Below, piece after piece: positions 1 to 11,931 of a stretch of 64,000 nucleotides of DNA. Source of the stretch: Berberis thunbergii (Eukaryota > Streptophyta > Magnoliopsida > Ranunculales > Berberidaceae); NCBI GenBank assembly GCA_003290165.1, contig QNQO01000544.1, positions 372,001 through 436,000 of the forward strand, in the 5' to 3' direction. Numbering within the stretch: position 1 is the first letter of the stretch; each line of letters opens with the position of its first letter. Below the pieces are notes generated by a model. The model did not search any database, was not told the origin of the DNA, and was given only the letters and a program-made list of their open reading frames with translations. The position numbers were made by a program, and so were the translations under genes.

Positions 1-182
1 TTATGACGATTTTCATTTAAAATCACAAATTTTCTCTCTCCGCCATATATGCATTCCACAAACTTTTTCACCTTTTTGTTCATTTATTTTGCCCTTCTAC
101 TTGCAACCTATTTACAAACATGCCATTGTTGATAATAAATCTCCACCATCAACATATTTCGCAACTTTCAGTTCTAATTGTC

Positions 183-916
183 TTTTATCTCCAACCCTAA
201 ACACCATTCTGATTTGTGATATAGACTAGGGTATTCCCCATGCCGTTGGGCCAATAAAAGTTTAACATGATAAATAGAGTTTATTTTATTTATCAATATA
301 TTGGGTATGAGAATCGAACTCATGCATTCTTATTGGGGATTGATTGAAGGCAAGACATAAATGTTAACTTTAAGTTCCAACCATTAGATGAAACGAATCT
401 CAACCATAAACTATGTTTATCTACAAACTTATCTCTTGATGCTTTAAGTTCTATGTGATCTGTTAGATTCTTATATTTTGGTATATCTCAGCCATCTTTT
501 ATCTCCAACCCCAAGCACTATTCTGATTTGTAATATAGACTAGGGTATTTCTCGTGTCGTTGGCACAATAAAAGTTTAACATGATAAAACACCATTCTGA
601 TTTATAACTTGTCAAAACTTGATTAAGCCAATATATTATTGATACACCGCCATCAATAATTGAAAATAAATAAATAAATATGAAAATGTTGGGTATGGGA
701 ATCAAATCCATACACTCTTATTGGGGATTGATTGAAGGTAAGACACAAAGGCTAACTTTATGTCTCAACCATTAGATGAAACGAATCTCAACCATTAAAC
801 GAAACTTATCTTTTGGTGTTTTAAGTTCTATGTGATCTGTTATATTCATACACTTGGGTAAATCGTAGTCGTCTTTTATCTCCAACCTCAAAAACCCTTC
901 TGATTTGTAATATAGA
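183..916. repeat. Two and a bit diverged direct repeat units, SINE-like on the minus strand
   Basis: A block starting near 183 (Ttatctccaacc, then a gatttgtRatatagac stretch, a ttggggattgattgaagg stretch and an accattagatgaaacgaatc stretch) recurs from about 497. A short third piece lies at about 873-916. Unit spacing is roughly 310-375 bp. Read on the minus strand, each full unit has a box-A-like TCTAATGGTTGG followed about 55 bp later by a box-B-like GAGTTCGATTCTC or GGATTTGATTCCC, as in tRNA-derived SINEs. No poly(A) tail or clear target-site duplication was found, so the SINE reading is an inference; the repetition itself is directly visible. No gene is seen here. Confidence 0.5.
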
Positions 917-1562
917 TGTGCACCCTTAGGACACATCACCCTCCTTGCCTTCTATTGATAAGGTGTCATCCTTTAAAATTACAGAAAAAATGAGAGAAAA
1001 ATAGAGAGAAAATAAAAATCAAGAAAAGCTAAATTCTTCATGTTAAAGCTTCCTAAATTGAATTTAATTCTAAATCAAGACCTTTAGGTAATATTGTTGT
1101 TGCATAAATTAGAAAAAAAAAACTTATTAACCATAGAAAATTCTTTCCTATACTATTGGTCTATGGCTGAGAGAATATGTTTTTACCATATTGTCTTGAG
1201 AAATAAGATATTTAATAAGCTGACACAAACATTTAAATAGACATATGGACTTAGGTGATAAAAGGCGTCATGATAACTTCCTACGACAAAATACCTAATT
1301 TTGTTGACTCAATACATATAACCTATCAGTTAATGTGTCGTGCTTAGGCTTAGGAGTTGAGATTGAGGGGGGAGGGGGGCAGCTACCCCCTCAACTTTCA
1401 AAATAATTTGAGTATATATCTAGTATTTCTAAAAACGTTTATTAAATAACACAAAATTAGATTGTTAAATCTTTAAATATATATATTTACAATATATGGC
1501 TCTTTAGCCTAGTGTTTTATTATTTAACATTTTTAGTAATTGTTTGTCTTAAGCTAATCCGA
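917..1562. other. AT-rich intergenic stretch, no gene seen
   Basis: No coding potential was recognised. A G-run/C-run segment at about 1363-1400 resembles a segment at about 9443-9520 beyond element A. These may be the two ends of an older transposon, but I could not confirm that. The stretch ends where the truncated LTR of element A begins. Confidence 0.4.
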
Positions 1563-1784
1563 TTGAGATACTTGCCTTAGTAGGGCTTATGAGAATTAAG
1601 GATAGTTGTAAGACATATGAGCCTAGCATGCTGTAAGAGGTCGGATTCTTTTGGCGGATTGCATTGGCGGGCTTGAAACCACTTGGGCCATAACAGTGCT
1701 AGGCTGACGTTGGGGCCCGTAATTCCTTGAGATCATCATGGCACATGTATGGCTTAGCGATGTGACCATTTTAGTGTATCATCA
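1563..1784 (-). repeat. Element A 3' LTR, truncated
   Basis: These 222 bp match about 8751-8972 closely, sharing the segments ttgccttagtagggcttatg and gatcatcat and the end GTRTATCATCA. Homology stops abruptly at about 1563, so the outer two thirds of this LTR are gone. Confidence 0.85.
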
Positions 1785-1797
1785 GCTACTCTTTTCG
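1785..1797 (-). other. Element A polypurine tract
   Basis: On the minus strand the bases just before the 3' LTR read GAAAAGAGTAGC then TGATG. The position and purine content are those of the plus-strand primer of an LTR retrotransposon. Elements B and C have the same arrangement. Confidence 0.7.
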
Positions 1798-1944
1798 AGT
1801 TAGTGGGGTGTTAAGTCGGTCCACTGACACTTTGAAAATGCAACTGTACCGTCGTGATGATTGGACTCCAAGCATTTGTCTCGAGTGACGCATGACATTA
1901 ATGAATACGTGACTACTCAAGAAGGGAAATGTGATTTGTCTTTT

Positions 1945-1953
1945 CTATAAATA
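1945..1953 (+). promoter_or_regulatory. TATA box for the antisense ORF of element A
   Basis: CTATAAATA lies about 160 bp inside the 3' LTR on the strand opposite gag, about 70 bp before the first antisense ORF. Elements B (20069) and C (29220) have a TATA box at a comparable place, which supports a promoter for antisense transcription. Confidence 0.5.
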
Positions 1954-2017
1954 TTTGCTGTTTCGATGAAGATTTTTCATTTTTATCTGCGTTGTTATTT
2001 CAAGCAATTGTATTGCT

Positions 2018-3836
2018 GTGAAGTTTGATTTGTTCTTTCTACTAATGGCTGATAATGTTGAATATACCCCCAAGGATCTATTATCCTTTACTTGCGTTAA
2101 ATTCTTCGAGGGTAGCTTGGTTGACAAAATTGAGTTGATTAGGCTTCGTAGTCTATACCGTATTCTAGGAGATTTGGAAATCGTTCCTGCGTTTGGAGAT
2201 TTGACTCTGACAACACTCCCTCAAGGGTACATAAGTTTGCATCGAGGTATGTTCAAGTCTGGGCTCTGATTTCCAGTGCTAGATGACGTCTGACACTTCT
2301 TTCTTAATTTTTGTATGCCTCTCTCGCTCAAATGGTTCTGAGTGGATTCAAGATTCTGTTTGTGATTTTTCTTAGGGCTCATGATGTTGGGCTTCGTTTG
2401 ACCCCAGCGGTGATCCATCACGTGACCACTGCTTGATTGGAGCCCAGGGGTCTCTGCATATTGAACTGCCCTTCTTGTCTGTGCTTGGTGGCGGGCGGCG
2501 CTAAACCTTGGGAGAAGTATTGGTTATTGGCTTCGGTGGATTCTGCGTACTTCAAGCTTGGGAGTCGTAGAGTGTCCTGATACTTTCAGTTTGATCTTGT
2601 GAGTTTCTTAGTTGCCGGCATATTACATATATATATATTTGTGTATCCCTGATGTGACGCTAGTTCTAACGTTATTCATTTGTTGAAGGGAAGTTTTTTA
2701 TTTCGTCTCTTAGCGAATAAGAGAGGTGGATAGATAGGGAATTCTTCAAGCTCCCTTTGACATCCGTTGAAGAGGTCATAATGCCAGGCAATGTCGTGCG
2801 TAGTAGGTTGTTGCGGTATTATTGTGATGTCAGCCCCATGCCAGATTCACTGACTGAGGGTTGTCAATCGTCGTTCGAGGAAGAGAAGTCTGGCCTCGCC
2901 CAGTCCATATAGGCTTGCTGAATTGGAGGCTAATGTGCCTCCCGTCGTTGTTTCAAAGAGGAGGCAACCTTTTGATCGAGCAATTTCTCCCCTTGGGATG
3001 TCGTGGTCTTATAGGCGATACCCTCGGGGGTCGTAATTTCCCATCGCGATGCTTTTACTTCCCTTGTTGACTTAGAGGGGGAGGATGTTGGACTGCGTGT
3101 TGATGTTTCGTGTCACCGTGGTCCCGAGATGGTCGCTCATGCCCTTGAGCTGTACAGTCACGTTTCACTGCACCCCGAAGCCTGCAGGAGAGTTCTTGCT
3201 TTGGATTAGGTCTTCGTGGACCGGCGAATGTCATATTAAGATGCTCTTTACTGGGTGGACTCCCTAAATGGTCAGCTGCAGAGTTCTGGTACTGCCACGA
3301 ACCTTGGGGTGGTGGGTACCGCGGGTCTCTTTCACTGAAGTGAAATTTGCTGGTATGAGATCTCAACTGAGGGCAGCCAAGTCTAATTTGGCGTCAACTC
3401 ATGCTGAACTGAGGAGGACTAGGGCCTAACTGGAGCTCTTGGATGTAGCTGTGGACAACTAGTCTTCTGATCTGGAGGCCTAAAAAGTTGAGAGGAGGCG
3501 GGCGGAGACGTAATGGGCCGTCGAATGACAGCAGCTGGACTCTGCAGTTGACAAGGGGTTTCGCCACATTATGAGGCGGAACGATTGTTGGTGGAGGAAC
3601 ATTTGCACTATGCAGCCTTAGTGGATGCGGTGGATTTTGACATGTCGGGCAGGAGGCCGTTGATATCGTTTGAGGTTATTTGGAGCAGGTTCGAGCTTCT
3701 GAAGCTAATCAAAGGAGAGCATTCTAGTGTCAATCTTGATTTTGCCTGCTACAAGAGGGTTGCTTTCGGATTGATTAATCGATGGGAGGGCTCTGGCTCT
3801 GCAGGACTAGCTTCTGAGGAAAATTCTTCTCCTTAA
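2018..3836 (+). pseudogene. Broken antisense extra ORF of Tat element A (putative gypsy-type transposon protein family)
   Basis: This region is on the strand opposite gag. The first intact stretch (2018-2269, 83 aa) ends with GYISLHRGMFKSGL and then a stop. That segment resembles the start of the plant domain usually called putative gypsy type transposon (Transposase_28-like; from memory, not searched). Further open pieces lie at 2861-3070 and 3585-3836; the last ends in an acidic/serine tail before a stop at 3836. Stops and frameshifts separate the pieces, so no full protein is made. Element C carries a longer version at 29471-31949. Host-domain capture is possible, but the function is unknown. 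Confidence 0.6.
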
Positions 3837-4059
3837 AATAGTTGTAACGTCCTTTCCAGGACAGACAAAACAATTTTTTTGAATGAAAGTATTGTTTTGC
3901 CTCGTATTGTCGAGTTTACTTTAGATGCTTCGTATATCATAGAATTAGTACTACTAGACGGAGCGCCTGTCTTTGTCAGTCAAAATATATTGTTGCTTTT
4001 GGTCGATGTTGTTGACCTTGTGACAGATTAGGCGTTGATCAACATAAATCATCATCATT

Positions 4060-6733
4060 AGTCAAGGGTAGACCACGCTCTCTCGATCATTGTCTGTCGG
4101 AACGTAATGACTTCTTGGTGAGTCGTTGTCATTAGTAGACAAGTGCTGACTAGACTCCTACTTCATTAGCCGTAGTGGCTTGTGCACGACAGATTAAGCA
4201 TTGGGCACAAGAAGTTGTGGTCATCAGTCGCGAACCGACTAAGCTTACCTGGTAAGTTTGGTGATCATTGTCTGTTGGAGAGCAATGATCCCTTGGCGAG
4301 TCATCGTCATCAGCGGACAAGCACTGACTAGACTCCCACTTCCTCCGTCATCGTGGTTCGCGCATAGTGGACTAGGCGTTGGGCCCCAGAAGCCATCGTC
4401 ATCAGTCACGAACTGACTATGCTTATCTGGTAAGTTCGGGGATCATTGTCTGTTGGAGAGCAATGATCCCTTGGCGAGTCGTCGTCATCAGCGGACAAGT
4501 GCTGATGAGACTCCCATTCCTCGGCCATCGTGGTCCATGCCTAGTGGACTGAGAATTGGGCACCAAAAACCATCGTCATCAGTCGCGAGCAGACTAAGCT
4601 TACCCGGTAAGTTCGGTGATCATTGTCTGTTGGAAAGCAATGATCCCTTGGCGAGTCATCATCATTAGCGGACAAGCGTTGACTAAACTCCCACTTCCTC
4701 GGCAGTCGTGGTCCGCGCATAGCGGACTAGGCATTGGGCACTAGAAGACATCATCATCTGTCACGAATTGACTATGCTTACCTGGTAAGTTCGAGGATCA
4801 TTGTATATTTGAGAGCAATGATCCCTTGGTGAGTCTTCGTCATCAGCGCATAGCGGACTAGGCATTGGGCACAAGAAGAAATCGTCATCGATCACGAACT
4901 GATTGTGCTTACCTGGTAAGTTAGGAGATCATTGTCTATTGGAGAGCAATGATCCCTTGGCGAGTCATTGTCATCAGCGGACAAGTGCTGACTAGACTCC
5001 ACTTCCTCGAATGTCATGGTCTGCACATAGCGGACTAGGCATTGGGCACTAGAAGCCATCGTCATCAGTCACAAACTGACTAAGCTTACCCAATAAGTTC
5101 GGCGATCATTGTCTGTTGGAGAGCAATGATCCCTTGGCGAGTCGTCATCATCAGCGGACAAGCGCTGACTAGACTCTCACTTCCTCGACCGTCGTGGTTC
5201 GTGCATAGCGGACTAGGCGTTGGGCACTAGAAGCCATCATCGTCGGTCGCGAACTTACTAAGCTTACCTGGTAAGTTCGGCAATCATTGTTTGTTGGAGA
5301 GCAATGGTCCCATAGCGAGTCACCGTCATCAGCGAACAAGTGCTTACTAAACTCCCACTTCCTTGCCCGTCATGGTCAGCGCATAGCGGACTAGGCATTG
5401 GGCACCAGAAGGCATCGTCATCAGTTGCGAATTAACTAAGCTTACCTGATAAGTTCGGCGATCATTGTCTGTTGGAGAGCAATGATCCCTTGGCAAGTCA
5501 TCGTCATCAGAGGACAAGCACTGACTAGACTCCCACTTCCTCCGTCATCATGGTCCGCGCATAGTGGACTAGGCGTTGGGCCCCAGAAGCCATCATCATC
5601 AGTCACGAACTGACTATGCTTATCTGGTAAGTTCGGGGATCATTGTCTGTTGGAGAGCAATGATCCCTTGGCGAGTCGTCGTCATCAGCGGACAAGTGCT
5701 GATGAGACTCCCATTCCTCTGCCATCGTGGTCCATGCCTAGTGGACTGAGAATTGGGCACCAAAAGCCATCGTCATCAGTCGCGAGCAGACTAAGCTTAC
5801 CCGGTAAGTTCGGTGATCATTGTCTGTTGGAAAGCAATGATCCCTTGGCGAGTCATCATCATTAGCGGACAAGCGTTGACTAAACTCCCACTTCCTCGGC
5901 AGTCGTGGTCCGCGCATAGCGGACTAGGCATTGGGCACTAGAAGACATCATCATCTGTCACGAATTGACTATGCTTACCTGGTAAGTTCGAGGATCATTG
6001 TATATTTGAGTGCAATGATCCCTTGGTCAGTCTTCGTCATCAGCGCATAGCGGACTAGGCATTGGGCACAAGAAGAAATCGTCATTGATCACGAACTGAT
6101 TGTGCTTACCTGGTAAGTTAGGGGATCATTGTCTATTGGAGAGCAATGATCCTTTGGCGAGTCATTGTCATCAGTGGACAAGTGCTGACTAGACTCCACT
6201 TCCTCGAATGTCATGGTCTGCACATAGCGGACTAGGCATTGGGCACTAGAAGCCATCGTCATCAGTCACAAACTGACTAAGCTTACCCAGTAAGTTCGGC
6301 GATCATTGTCTGTTGGAGAGCAATGATCCCTTGGCGAGTCGTCATCATCAGCGGACAAACGCTGACTAGACTCTCACTTCCTCGACCGTCGTGGTTCGTG
6401 CATAACGGACTAGGCGTTGGGCACTAGAAGCCATCATCGTCGGTCGCGAAATTACTAAGCTTACCTGGTAAGTTCGGCAATCATTGTTTGTTGGAGAGCA
6501 ATGGTCCCATAGCGAGTCACCGTCATCAGCGAACAAGTGCTTACTAAACTCCCACTTCCTTGCCCGTTATGGTCAGCGCATAGCGGACTAGGCGTTGGGC
6601 ACCAGAAGGCATCGTCATCAGTTGCGAACTGACTAAGCTTACCTGATAAGTTCGGCGATCATTGTCTATTGGAGAGCAATTATCCCTTGGCGAATCATCG
6701 TCATCAGCGGGCAAGCGCTGACTAGACTCCCAC
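4060..6733. repeat. Satellite-like tandem array, ~177-bp monomers, 1197-bp higher-order period
   Basis: The phrase gagcaatgatcccttggc (with small variants) begins about every 175-181 bp from about 4280 to 6675, with one shortened 131-bp interval per cycle. The interval series 175, 181, 131, 176, 180, 177, 177 sums to 1197 bp and then repeats in the same order: the monomer at 4453 matches that at 5650 almost base for base. Two higher-order units of seven monomers are therefore present. The outermost monomers, near 4080 and at the 6733 edge, are more diverged or cut. The array sits exactly where pol should be in element A, between the RT N-terminus and the antisense ORF. Open frames inside it are repeat artefacts. 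Confidence 0.93.
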
Positions 6734-6739
6734 TTCCTT

Positions 6740-8281
6740 GTTTATGATTGCGTTCCTTTCGGGCACCATGGGCCCCTTCTTCTGCCTAACAGTTTTCCTT
6801 GAGGGTTCCGCCTCTAGACGATGGGTGATTATTGACGGGTTGATCCCCACCGTATCCCGCATGGTCCAGGCGAAGATGTCATGGTTACGTTGTAGCAGCT
6901 CATGATTTTCTATAAAAATCCTTCACTCAAGGGTGGACCAATCTGGATAGCATTGTTGTTGAGAGGATTGTCAACGTAGATCATAACGGTCCTTCCTCCG
7001 ATTGTCCGGCATTGGGCCTGCCCCGAGGGCTTTTTGGGTCCTCATTGTCCGGGGTCAGCTGTTTTCCTCCTACGCTTCGGGTATAACAGAGGGTCATCTT
7101 AGCTGTTTGGCTAGCTACTTATTGAGGATCGTTAGGTGGCAGTGTCGTCATGTACTAGCATTCCCTAGCAGTTATCTGGTCGCCTCTCAGCATACCAACT
7201 GCTCGATTCGTTGGATAATTGTCGCACTGGTGTAGAATGGAGAGCGCCGCTCCCACCTGGTGTATCCAGGGTCTCCGCAGGACCGCATTATACATCGAAG
7301 GCGTGTCGATTACTATGAACTCTTGAAACATGGTTTTTTGAGCTGGCTCCTCTCCTGTTGTTGTCGTCAGCTTATCTTTCCCATGGGGAACCGTCTTTCG
7401 CTGCTGCAGGCAATCATCAGACGATTATCAGGGGTCAATGTTGTCTCCCTTAGTTGCATGTTGTGGAACGTATAGAGAAACATGACGTTCATCGAGCTCC
7501 CTATGTCTACCAAGGACCTCCTTACTTCCCAGCCTGCCAGGTGTTACCACCAGGGCATCATTGTGCGGGAATTGTATACCCTAGAGGTTTTTTTCGTAAA
7601 TACTAATGGGATGGAGGGGTCTTGCTTCTGATCATGCGGTACCAGTTGCCCGCCGTGTATCGCTTGGATCCTCATACCTCGGAGAGCTCTTTTCCTGGAC
7701 CTATTGGACAATTCTGACTTGAAATGGGCTCCATGAAGCACACATATCATGTTGACCGATTGCTCCCCGGGTTCGGTTTCGCTTCGGGCTGCCCGTTCTT
7801 CTCTTAGGGTGATACAACTCTGTACTTCCTTTGTTAGGTCTGTCATGCTCGTCGGAGGGTCCAGTGTCAGAAAGTTGTAGAACTCTCCTTTTCTCGGGTT
7901 GTTAATGAAGGCTGAGATGACTGTTGCGTCGTTGCACATGTTGACGGTGGTTAAACTCACTGTTAAAACGGATTAGATATGCCTTTAGTGTCTCGTCGGG
8001 TTTTGGTTTCATTGATTTTAGTGTCTTCATCATTGACAAAGCCTGGCGTATGAAAAACGATCATGGATCTGACTTGGGGTCCATTTGTGCTGCTACTGTT
8101 TAGGGAGCGCCAACTTGATGCTCATGCGTTACCCGCATTATCAAGGGTGGTGAAGCAGCGTCAGGTTGAGCGCTCGACGCTACCCCTCGCTCTCCTTTAT
8201 TGCGTGATCTAATCACCATCTCTATGTGTTTCGAAGGGAAATGATGCTAGTGAAAAGTTAGGAACTTTGTTGTCCCTACTG
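6740..8281 (-). pseudogene. Element A gag-protease remnant
   Basis: Minus-strand reading gives a gag C-terminal piece at 7960-7544 (NNPRKGEFYNFLTLDPP, the usual gag motif before a coiled EEM/EER-type helix). A protease-like stretch follows near 7540-7470, with DALVVT and a degenerate DTGSS read as DIGSS in pieces. Next is the linker YNAVLRRPWIHQVGA at about 7280, then the segment before RT, ending in RQKKGPMVPERNA at about 6750. The reading frame is broken repeatedly. The homology stops where the tandem array begins, so the pol loss and the array share a boundary. Confidence 0.75.
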
Positions 8282-8290
8282 ACGGCGCCA
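8273..8290 (-). other. Element A primer-binding site
   Basis: Minus strand TGGCGCCGTCAGTAGGGA, three bases inside the 5' LTR. This is the PBS type common in plant Tat/Athila elements. It fixes the element orientation as minus. Confidence 0.75.
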
Positions 8291-8293
8291 AAC

Positions 8294-8972
8294 TGATGTA
8301 GTCATTTTATGCTCCCTGCTGCGACCTAGCCCTGCTGTCCTGCACAAGTAACGCACATGAGCCATGGACCACCATTATGGTGGTCGATGGCACTCCAATG
8401 CTAAAGTTAGACAAGGATATGAGGAACGTGTAATGTTGTAAACAAGAAATTTGTAGTGTATCTTAGTTTACCAACTTCATGTCTTATTTATAGTGCATAA
8501 GTCCTGGTTCTACCAGGCCATTGATGGTGTAGTTTAGGAAGGAGATCTTCATGGATATCCTTCTCTAATTAGGAGTCGTGCTGTAGGAAGGAAGTTCCAT
8601 GTTAGCCTTGTGCTCCTAGATACGCGGGAGATAGTTTCCTATTTGAGGGTATTCTGTAAGAGGAAGTTTCTATGTGTGATATATACTCTGGCATTTGCTT
8701 CCTAGTTGGAAGTAGAGAGTTGTTGTAGTTGTCTATCTGAAACTGATCATCGAGATATTTGCCTTAGTAGGGCTTATGAGTATTGAGAATAGTTGTGAGA
8801 CATATGGGCCTAGAAGGCTGTAAGAGTTTGGGTTCGTCTGGCGGACTGCATTGGGCGGCCTTGGAACCACTTGAGTCGAATCAGTATTGGGCTGACGTTG
8901 AGGCCCATAACTCCTCGAGATCATCATAACACGTGTATGGCTCAGGGATGTGACCGTTTTGGTGTATCATCA
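8294..8972 (-). repeat. Element A 5' LTR
   Basis: 679 bp with TGATG at 8294 on the plus strand and ATCATCA ending at 8972. Its inner 220 bp pair with 1563-1784. No long ORF is present. Confidence 0.8.
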
Positions 8973-10890
8973 ATAACTATAGAACTCAATTACAATATAT
9001 ACCTCATCTCATACAAAATTTGAGGGTTAGATTGGCTAGTAAAACCCATTTTTTCTATAAAATTGTATTAGGATCTTATTACGTGTGCACATTTATATTA
9101 TATTTAGTTTAAACTTACATACTTATCTTAATTATATTGTATTTTAATTATGTATTCTAGTTATTATGCTCGTTTGTCTTTGCTATGATTACCGACGAAG
9201 TAACCATATGGCTTAAGATAGGATTATAGGTTTCAACTAGATATATACAATGCACTTGTTCTTTTTTTTAATCGTTTGTACTTATTAGGTAAATGCACAA
9301 TACTAAATTAAAATTATATTTTCTGATTTTATGCCTACTTGAAGATGTTATTTGAAGTTTATTATTAAATTATCAACCTAGGGTAGGAAATTTTTTGGCT
9401 CCTCATTGGATAATAATTACTATTGCCGATGAATAACCTTATGCATTTCGCCCCCTCTAAACTACATTCATGGGTCTGCCAATGGAGGGAGGGGAGGGTA
9501 GTTTCCCCTAGGCAGTATGTGGTTGCGCCACTGTTGACAGGGAAGGGTAATCGCAAGTGACGAACAAAATGTCATAAGAAGTTGACAAAGAAAAACATAG
9601 ACAAAACTATAATTTGTTGTATTAATCTTATTGCATAAATTGTAATTTTTGCCCATTCTTAAAATAAAATTTTTATAATATGGAGTCCACCTCAAACTTT
9701 TTCCCCTGCTAGTAACGAGATAATGCATCATGTGTACATAGGCACTGGTACCTAATAAAAATCATTAAAAAAGTTCTTAGTGACATCTGTATTAAAAACA
9801 AATTTTGTCAAATCCAACACGACATCAAACGACTTGACCTTTAAAAAAAATCTCTTTATTACTTATTCGTTCATATTCTTTTCTCTGTTTAATTAAATTT
9901 CTATAGGTGACAAAATAAATAAAATAAAAAGTATATACAATTTTTATTCTACACACTTCATTGCAATCCAAACTCCTTTAAAACACATGGCAATCAAATT
10001 TTTTGAGATATATCTAGAATATATAATGATTGTTCTCCTTATGAACAGTGAAAATGTGTGTCTTCAACCTGATTTTCCATTCCAATTTTGGCCTCCCAAC
10101 TCTGGTATTTACAAGAAAAAGTAACAAGGGTTTTTATGTCATTCGAATGAAAACACTATTACATCTTTTTACCATTTTACCCTCTAAAATTTAAACTATT
10201 TACAATCAAAACTAACCTTTATAAATATTCATTAATTATTCCTAGGCCATATCTATAATTTATTTGAAGCCCTCAAATTATCTAGAAATTATAAAAAGAC
10301 CCTTAAATCTAACTTTTGGATTTCCAATTTGCCTCCACATTTCATTATTTTACAATCAAAATCAGTCTCTCTCGAACATTAATTATTTATATCTAAGCCC
10401 CTAACATGATTTATTTGAAACCCCTTATTTATTTTTAAACTATACATAGTCCATTAAATTATATAAATTATTTTTATTATAGAAATTCAATTATAATTTT
10501 TCTTAATTATTGAATTGTTGTACTAAAAAAAAATATTGAATATCTGTGGATGTAGAGCGCATCTACACCCTAATCTAATATTAATGAATCAACTTGTTGC
10601 CACATGTTAGTAAGCTATTCAGCTGTGACGATAAATTGAGTATTAACTCCTAATATCGACTTATAACTTTTCGTGATATATATGTTGACAAATATGAAAA
10701 ATTCTTCCATTTTGACCTTTTTATCGATTCATTTTCAGAAGGATATATCCTAAAATATATCTTACCGAGGCAAAAAAAAGGATAATTTTTAACTAGGCTT
10801 ATTTTACAAATATATTTGCTAAAACTATACATTTAGTTTAATAATTTGTTTATAAACTTTCTCAATTGTGTTACTCATGAGCAATGCTAC
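8973..10890. other. AT-rich intergenic DNA, no gene seen
   Basis: The stretch is rich in A/T runs and carries stops in all frames. The only composition outlier is a G/C-run segment at about 9443-9545, with a gggaggggagggtag run, that resembles about 1363-1400. I see no RNA gene or conserved coding segment. Confidence 0.4.
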
Positions 10891-11042
10891 ATGGCGAGGA
10901 AACGAGCGAGGAGAGTGAGGTGGAGGGGGGTGGACCATTCACCCCTTCGAGATGTGTGCAGTCAATTTTTGCGCGCGCATCCCGAAGGGGGTGAACGGTC
11001 CACCCCCCTCCACCTCATTCCCCTCGCTCATTTCCTCGCCAT
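10891..11042. mobile_element. Hairpin (foldback) MITE, copy 1
   Basis: The left arm ATGGCGAGGAAACGAGCGAG and the right arm CTCGCTCATTTCCTCGCCAT are inverted repeats, and the complementarity continues through gtggaccattcaccccttcg / cgaagggggtgaacggtccac to a short loop near 10950-10965. The whole 152-bp unit folds into one long stem. Two relatives lie at 14540-14700 and 14719-14904, sharing the gcatcccgaRg-ggtgaacgg core. It has no coding capacity; the spurious open frame across it is an artefact of GC content. Confidence 0.85.
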
Positions 11043-11226
11043 TTAGAATTTTCCGTTACTCATACTTTTGAATTCCCTTAAAAAAAACTTTTGAAACCTG
11101 AAGTAATTATTGTTTGTAGCTATTTAGAAACAGCGTAGCTAAGAGCATGTCATGGACTCATGGTTGTATAAAAAATTTAACGCTTGTGTAAAATCTGAAT
11201 AAGAAATGAGAATATATGATGGTTCA

Positions 11227-11749
11227 TAGGGTTGGCAGAAAAGTTTGTTTTCATGGCTATCCACCCACCTCGATTGGGGCGGATATGGTTTTAGCTTATC
11301 AGATTTCGGGACGGATATGAGAATGAAAATTAACTCTATCACAGATTTAGAGCGGATATGGATTTGGTTGTATATGCCTCACGGATATCCGTTTTTATAT
11401 ATTTGTACAGGCCTGCAAATTTAGTCATTTGAAAAATTCAAGTCCAAATGAATTTTGCACAAGACTGGCTAGTCAAAATGAACCATAGGAATCTTAGGCC
11501 CAACTCAAAGCCCAAAAACCTAGGTTGGGAATAAACGATTAATGGAGTGCGGATCCGCTATCCGTTAGAAGCCTTGACGGATAAACGTAGCAGGGAGGGG
11601 AACCGCCATCCGTGGAAGGGTGGAGGCGGAGACGAATTTTGTAAAAATAATTAAACGAATAAATGGAGCAAATGCGGAGATCCACCATCCCTGGCAGGAT
11701 GGGGACGGATTTGGCAAATCCACTCAAATCCGCCCCATTGCCATCCCTA
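11227..11749. mobile_element. hAT-like non-autonomous element, GGGGCGGAT family
   Basis: The left end TAGGGTTGGCAG and the right end CCATCCCTA are inverted, and the interior is full of ggcggatatgg / ggatatccg words, as in the well-bounded element at 56351-57649. Flanking 8-mers (atggttca and attgttta, with one base of slack) agree at only 6 of 8 positions, so this is an old copy. No transposase ORF. Confidence 0.65.
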
Positions 11750-11931
11750 AATTGTTTAATAAAAATAAGATTTCTCGATATCAATTAGGATTCAAAATAG
11801 TCATTTAGGAAATCAACAAAATAAATTTTTGATGCATTACAAATTTCGGAACACATTTTTTTATTTTTTAAAAGTAGAAGATTGTATCTCTAAAATTTAG
11901 CAAAGATAGTGAGTGTGATAGATTTTTTAAA

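Larger units (their letters stand above)
1563..8972 (-). mobile_element. Tat-lineage Ty3 retrotransposon A, pol-deleted, with tandem array
   Basis: The element reads on the minus strand. The 5' LTR is 8972-8294, the primer-binding site is next to it, then come gag and protease remnants ending in the protease-RT linker at about 6740. A long tandem array (6733-4060), an ORF region on the opposite strand (2018-3836), a polypurine tract and a 3' LTR truncated at 1563 follow. LTR ends are TGATGATAC...CATCA. RT, RNase H and integrase are absent. An extra antisense ORF between pol and the 3' LTR is a known feature of the plant Tat group, and the PBS type (TGGCGCCGTC) also fits it. The element is dead and non-autonomous. 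Outer target-site duplications cannot be tested because the 3' LTR is truncated. Confidence 0.85.

Noticed and set aside
4453..5865. Two identical 71-aa open frames starting MESNDPLASRRHQ
   Set aside because: They are readings of the tandem array; the frame follows the repeat period and has no family match.
7002..7475. Plus-strand open frames of 71-77 aa
   Set aside because: They overlap the protease-linker remnant of element A on the minus strand, which explains the sequence better.
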